Both the position numbers and the translations under genes were made by a program. 64,000 nt of DNA from Candidatus Pseudoscillospira faecavium (lineage in GTDB: Bacteria > Bacillota > Clostridia > Oscillospirales > Oscillospiraceae), in the NCBI GenBank assembly GCA_904420565.1, contig CAJFVV010000005.1, positions 1 to 64,000 on the forward strand, read 5' to 3'. Under the pieces are notes generated by a model. The model searched no databases. It was given only the letters and a program-made list of their open reading frames with translations, and had not been told where the DNA came from. Positions 61,225 to 64,000 of the stretch are shown one piece after another (position 1 is the stretch's first letter; the number at the start of each line of letters is the position of its first letter).

Positions 61225-62184
61225 TTGAAAACAACGTATAAACGCACTGCTGCACTGCTCGCTGCGCTGGTTATGGCTCTGTCCCTGGCCGCCTGCGGCA
61301 ACAACAACGTCGGTGCCTCCTCCAGCAGCGGGGAAAATGACGCCGCTCCCTATGAGCTTCAAACAGAAATTTCCCAAGAGAACTGGAACGACCACCGACA
61401 GTATATCGAACTGTCCACCGGCATTACCATGGCCTATGTGGAAATGGGCGATCCCGAGGGCGATCCCGTGCTCCTGATCCACGGTTCCACAGACAACAGC
61501 CGCAGCTGGTCCATGGCAGCCCCCTATTTTGCCGAGGCGGGCTATCACGTCTATATGCCTGACCTGCGCGGCCACGGCTATACCGACAAGCCGGAAACCG
61601 GCATGTATACCGTGGGTGATTATGCCGCGGACATCTCCGCCTTCATGGACGCCAAAGGCATTGAAAAGGCCGATATTGTGGGCCATTCCATGGGCTCCGC
61701 CACAGCCCAAGCTTTTTTGCTGAACTTTCCGGAAAAATGTGACCATGTGGTGCTGGTTTCCTCTTCCCCGGTGCGGGCCAGAGGTGTGGGCACCTATGAA
61801 ATGGCCGTCACCCTGGGCGAGGATGAACACCCCAGTGATGAATTTATGGACAGCTGGTATGTCAACCCCAACCCAGTGGACGAAGAATTCCTCAATTATG
61901 AAAAGGAAGAATCCCAGCGTCTGGACGCCAACGCCTGGGTTTGCATCGGCGCCGGCAGCGCCGTGACCGATCTGACCATCCTGTATCCCTATATGGACAC
62001 CTCCATCCCCGTGCTGATCCTCTACGGCAGTGCCGACAGTTTTACCAACGCCGAGGAACAGGCCGAACTGAAAGAGGCCTTCTCGCACGCGGAATATATC
62101 ACCTATGACGGCATCGGGCACAATATTCAGTGGGAAATCCCCCAGCAGTGCGCAGAGGATATTCTTGCATTTATCGCCGCCTGA
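61225..62184 (+). CDS. Lipoprotein alpha/beta hydrolase (copy 2)
   Basis: The 319-residue protein is a close relative of the 59088 gene product. It has lipobox LSLAAC, VLLIHGSTDNSRSWS, YMPDLRGHGYTDKP, nucleophile elbow VGHSMGS, a late acid in LILYGSADSF, and histidine in DGIGHNIQW. The start is TTG at 61225 with AGAGGG 9 bases before it, in the same place as the ATG of copy 1. The cap region differs (SSPVRARGVG in place of SNYCAADGADG), so substrate range may differ. Confidence 0.9.
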   Translation: MKTTYKRTAALLAALVMALSLAACGNNNVGASSSSGENDAAPYELQTEISQENWNDHRQYIELSTGITMAYVEMGDPEGDPVLLIHGSTDNSRSWSMAAPYFAEAGYHVYMPDLRGHGYTDKPETGMYTVGDYAADISAFMDAKGIEKADIVGHSMGSATAQAFLLNFPEKCDHVVLVSSSPVRARGVGTYEMAVTLGEDEHPSDEFMDSWYVNPNPVDEEFLNYEKEESQRLDANAWVCIGAGSAVTDLTILYPYMDTSIPVLILYGSADSFTNAEEQAELKEAFSHAEYITYDGIGHNIQWEIPQQCAEDILAFIAA

Positions 62185-62207
62185 GAAATCTCACCAAAAC
62201 AACATGC

Positions 62208-62249
62208 AAAAGGACGCCGCTGCGGATGATGCGCAGCGGCGTCCTTTTT
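62208..62249. terminator. Bidirectional terminator
   Basis: AAAAGGACGCCGCTGCG (62208-62224) pairs with 62232-62248, with T-rich ends both ways, between the convergent hydrolase and amidohydrolase genes. Confidence 0.9.
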
Positions 62250-62320
62250 CGGGAATGTATAAAACAGTTTTTTTACGCTATATTGCAGCCGGCAGGGCAG
62301 GCACCAGCCGGAAAAATTGA

Positions 62321-63613
62321 TTAGGCGTGCTTCAGCTGGAACAGCTTTTTGGGGGTATCGTAAAACATCATCTTGCCAATGCGTTTTGCTTCTTCCACGT
62401 CAAACAGGCCTTCCTCCACCTTGATGGCCAGCGCGCGGCTGACATTCATGCGCGCCATATGCTGATGGCCGCTCACGCCGTCGATGAAGCAGTAATCTCC
62501 GCCGAAAGCGCTGATCTTGTTCAGCGGTACGGAATCCGCCCATTCCACCAGCGAATTGACACAGGCCGTGGGCGAGATGATATGCGCCCAGCACATGTCG
62601 ATATAGACATTCGGGAAAACTTTTGCCAGCGCAGACAGCGTGTGCTGATAAGGATAGCCAATGTGGAAAATATCAAAGTTGACATCCTTATACTGCATAA
62701 ACAGATTAGTCAGCAGCGTAGGGTCGCTGTAGGAAATGATATTGGCGTTCCCCTCCTGCAGGCCCGTATGGATCTGGAAGGGAATGTGGCGCTTATTGGC
62801 CCAGCGGCAGAGGAAATGCATCATGTAATCCTGGAATTTCTTTCCCACACGATACACTTCATCCGCGCGGCAATACTGGCCGCCCACATGGAAAATCGTA
62901 TTGAAATCGGCCTCGGCCTCGCTGAAGGTCACCGTATCAAAAAACAGCGGCCGTTCATAGGCGGCTTCCGTTTTGAGCGCCACGATATAATCCGTTGCAA
63001 AAGCCTTTTCCAAAATGCATTCGCATGCCTCCAACCAATCGCTCAGGCAGGTGATGCGGATCCCCGTGGCATTTTCCACGGCAATGAGATCATTGCCGCC
63101 CTTGGGATACATGAAATTATCCAGCCGCAGCGCACAGTTGACATACCGGGTGTCGATATCATCGTAAAGATCGGACATAATGACTTCTCGGACATTCACT
63201 GCGATTTTGGACACGTCGGTAAGCACTTTTTTATAGTGATTTCCGCTGTGCAATGCCTTCAAAAATTTGTCATTTGCCTCTTCAATGGTATTGCGGTCGA
63301 TGCGGTCAATGTCGTATAATAGTTTTGCGGAATAATCCAGGCTCCGGCCGTAGCCCGTGTAGCGCGCAAGCTCCCAGTAGGGTTCCACATCAAGCCAGCG
63401 CTCCATCAGAGGCTTGGAGATATCGGTCAGGTAATCCATGTTCCGATAGCCCGCAGACACCAGGTCGCTGCAGAAGTAATAGGTCATGTATTCTTTGAGC
63501 AAATCCGTCTGCTGATCCCGATACTTTTCTGCCACCGGGATATGCTCATGGGTGTCAATGATGACAATATCTTTCAGATAGTCATAAATCTCTTCATAAA
63601 AGCGCTCTTTCAT
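62321..63613 (-). CDS. Amidohydrolase-superfamily protein
   Basis: The 430-residue protein has metal-binding features of the amidohydrolase barrel: VIIDTHEHIPVAEK (HxH after strand 1), PFQIHTGLQEGN, FDIFHIGYPYQ and the last-strand aspartate in SAFGGDYCFIDG. The layout is close to uronate isomerase-like and 'amidohydrolase 2' proteins, but the substrate is not evident. It overlaps the winged-helix gene by 4 bases (63610-63613) and probably belongs to an operon with that gene and the membrane protein beyond it. Confidence 0.87.
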   Translation of the reverse strand: MKERFYEEIYDYLKDIVIIDTHEHIPVAEKYRDQQTDLLKEYMTYYFCSDLVSAGYRNMDYLTDISKPLMERWLDVEPYWELARYTGYGRSLDYSAKLLYDIDRIDRNTIEEANDKFLKALHSGNHYKKVLTDVSKIAVNVREVIMSDLYDDIDTRYVNCALRLDNFMYPKGGNDLIAVENATGIRITCLSDWLEACECILEKAFATDYIVALKTEAAYERPLFFDTVTFSEAEADFNTIFHVGGQYCRADEVYRVGKKFQDYMMHFLCRWANKRHIPFQIHTGLQEGNANIISYSDPTLLTNLFMQYKDVNFDIFHIGYPYQHTLSALAKVFPNVYIDMCWAHIISPTACVNSLVEWADSVPLNKISAFGGDYCFIDGVSGHQHMARMNVSRALAIKVEEGLFDVEEAKRIGKMMFYDTPKKLFQLKHA

Positions 63614-63900
63614 GTTGTCTCTTCTCCTTTATTTTTGATGTATTTAAGCAGCGATTTTCCATAATCGGTAATGCGGTATTTCATCACAATGTCGCCATTT
63701 TCTTCAAAGGCATCCGCCACTTCCGTGGCGCCCACGGCACAAAACGCCTCCATGTGCGTCAGCAGTGTTTTTCCAGAAACCTGGCGCTCTCCGGGATAGG
63801 CTTTCTGCGCCAGGGGAAGCAGGTCTTCATAGGAGCACGGCGCCGTCTGTTCAGCAATACAGCGGAGCACATAAAACTTGAACGGCAGTTTCACAAGCAT
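63610..63900 (-). CDS. Small winged-helix-like protein
   Basis: The 96-residue protein has an alpha-helical N-terminal part (LPFKFYVLRCIAEQ) and the shape of a winged helix ending in YRITDYGKSLLKYIKNK, a segment common at the end of DNA-binding wings (for example PadR/HxlR-like). AAAGGGGAGA precedes the ATG. It could regulate the operon it lies in; the family is not assigned. Confidence 0.7.
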   Translation of the reverse strand: MLVKLPFKFYVLRCIAEQTAPCSYEDLLPLAQKAYPGERQVSGKTLLTHMEAFCAVGATEVADAFEENGDIVMKYRITDYGKSLLKYIKNKGEETT

Positions 63901-63909
63901 TCTCCCCTT

Positions 63910-64000
63910 TCAGTTATTTCTGACCTTAACCAGATCACTGGGCTTGGCCACAACCAGGATAACACCCACAACAACAACTATCGCACCGATGATCAGATTC
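63910..64000 (-). CDS. C-terminal fragment of a membrane protein, cut by the window edge
   Basis: The last 29 residues before a TGA stop (63910-63912) are visible. A hydrophobic helix (NLIIGAIVVVVGVILVVAKP) is followed by a short polar tail. This is the end of an integral membrane protein, perhaps a transporter feeding the amidohydrolase. The stop is 9 bases before the next gene's start. Confidence 0.6.
   Translation of the reverse strand, partial: NLIIGAIVVVVGVILVVAKPSDLVKVRNN

Larger units (their letters stand above)
58064..62184 (+). repeat. Tandem duplication of a regulator-hydrolase pair
   Basis: Unit 1 (58064-60059) and unit 2 (60182-62184) each consist of a 284-residue MerR-type regulator, a gap of about 170-190 bases with a 20-base-spacer promoter, and a lipoprotein hydrolase of about 320 residues. 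Protein identity between the copies is high by eye, and the promoters and ribosome sites (AGAAAGAGGGTT versus GGAAAGAGGGTT) are aligned too, so the whole unit was duplicated. Confidence 0.85.

Overview
The window looks like a chromosomal piece of an anaerobic, S-layer-bearing Clostridia member (Bacillota). A gut Oscillospirales/Butyricicoccaceae-type organism is my best guess, not a proof. The basis is: sigma-A-type promoters and strong AGGAGG ribosome sites; GC that looks to be in the mid-fifties by eye (not counted); SLH-domain secreted proteins; oxygen-labile Fe-S biosynthesis (NadA); an Rrf2/rubredoxin/flavodiiron oxygen-defence module; and a 2-hydroxyacyl-CoA dehydratase activase. No phage, IS element, CRISPR array or rRNA operon was seen.

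Layout. 1-600: two serine tRNAs (minus strand) and a proline tRNA (plus strand). 0.9-3.6 kb: an AT-richer lipoprotein, then a secreted SLH + leucine-rich-repeat + cysteine-peptidase-like protein. 4.0-7.7 kb: an Rrf2 regulator, a three-part acyl-CoA dehydrogenase/EtfA/rubredoxin fusion and a flavodiiron protein, which together look like a self-contained electron path from acyl-CoA to oxygen. 7.9-10.4 kb (minus): FabD-like transacylase, thiolase-like protein lacking the usual nucleophilic cysteine, and DUF35 protein. 10.6-14.3 kb: nadABC plus the NiaR-type regulator. 14.4-19.1 kb: SEC-C protein, MscS channel, uridine phosphorylase, TrkH, GNAT. 19.4-22.8 kb: an FHA-FtsW/RodA protein and a class B penicillin-binding protein, translationally coupled. 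23.1-27.8 kb: sulfotransferase, cysD, cysNC fusion and TauE/SafE permease, an apparent PAPS-making and sulfate-transferring operon. 27.8-36.6 kb: MATE exporter, Mn-dependent pyrophosphatase, AIM24-like protein, aldo/keto reductase, HAD phosphatase, YerC/TrpR-like regulator, ECF S component, Nudix hydrolase and two very small genes.

36.8-52.4 kb is a twelve-gene, single-strand locus. From its promoter end it reads: diguanylate cyclase, VTC domain, DUF4956, CotH kinase, secreted glycosidase-like protein, HEAT protein, processive GT2 synthase, short coiled-coil protein, EAL phosphodiesterase, REC/HD-GYP phosphodiesterase, Hpt protein, hybrid histidine kinase. Several neighbours overlap by 4-14 bases. 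I read it as a surface-polysaccharide machine with its own c-di-GMP making, breaking and phosphorelay control, and consider it the most interesting system here.

52.9-55.9 kb: a divergent operon of two DUF2229/dehydratase-like proteins and a BadF-type ATPase activase. 56-58 kb: a CHAP/SLH secreted protein behind a long untranslated leader. 58-62.2 kb: a tandem duplication of a MerR-regulator plus lipoprotein-hydrolase pair, each hydrolase behind a promoter with a 20-base spacer, as expected for MerR activation. 62.3-64 kb (minus): amidohydrolase, winged-helix protein and the tail of a membrane protein cut by the window edge.
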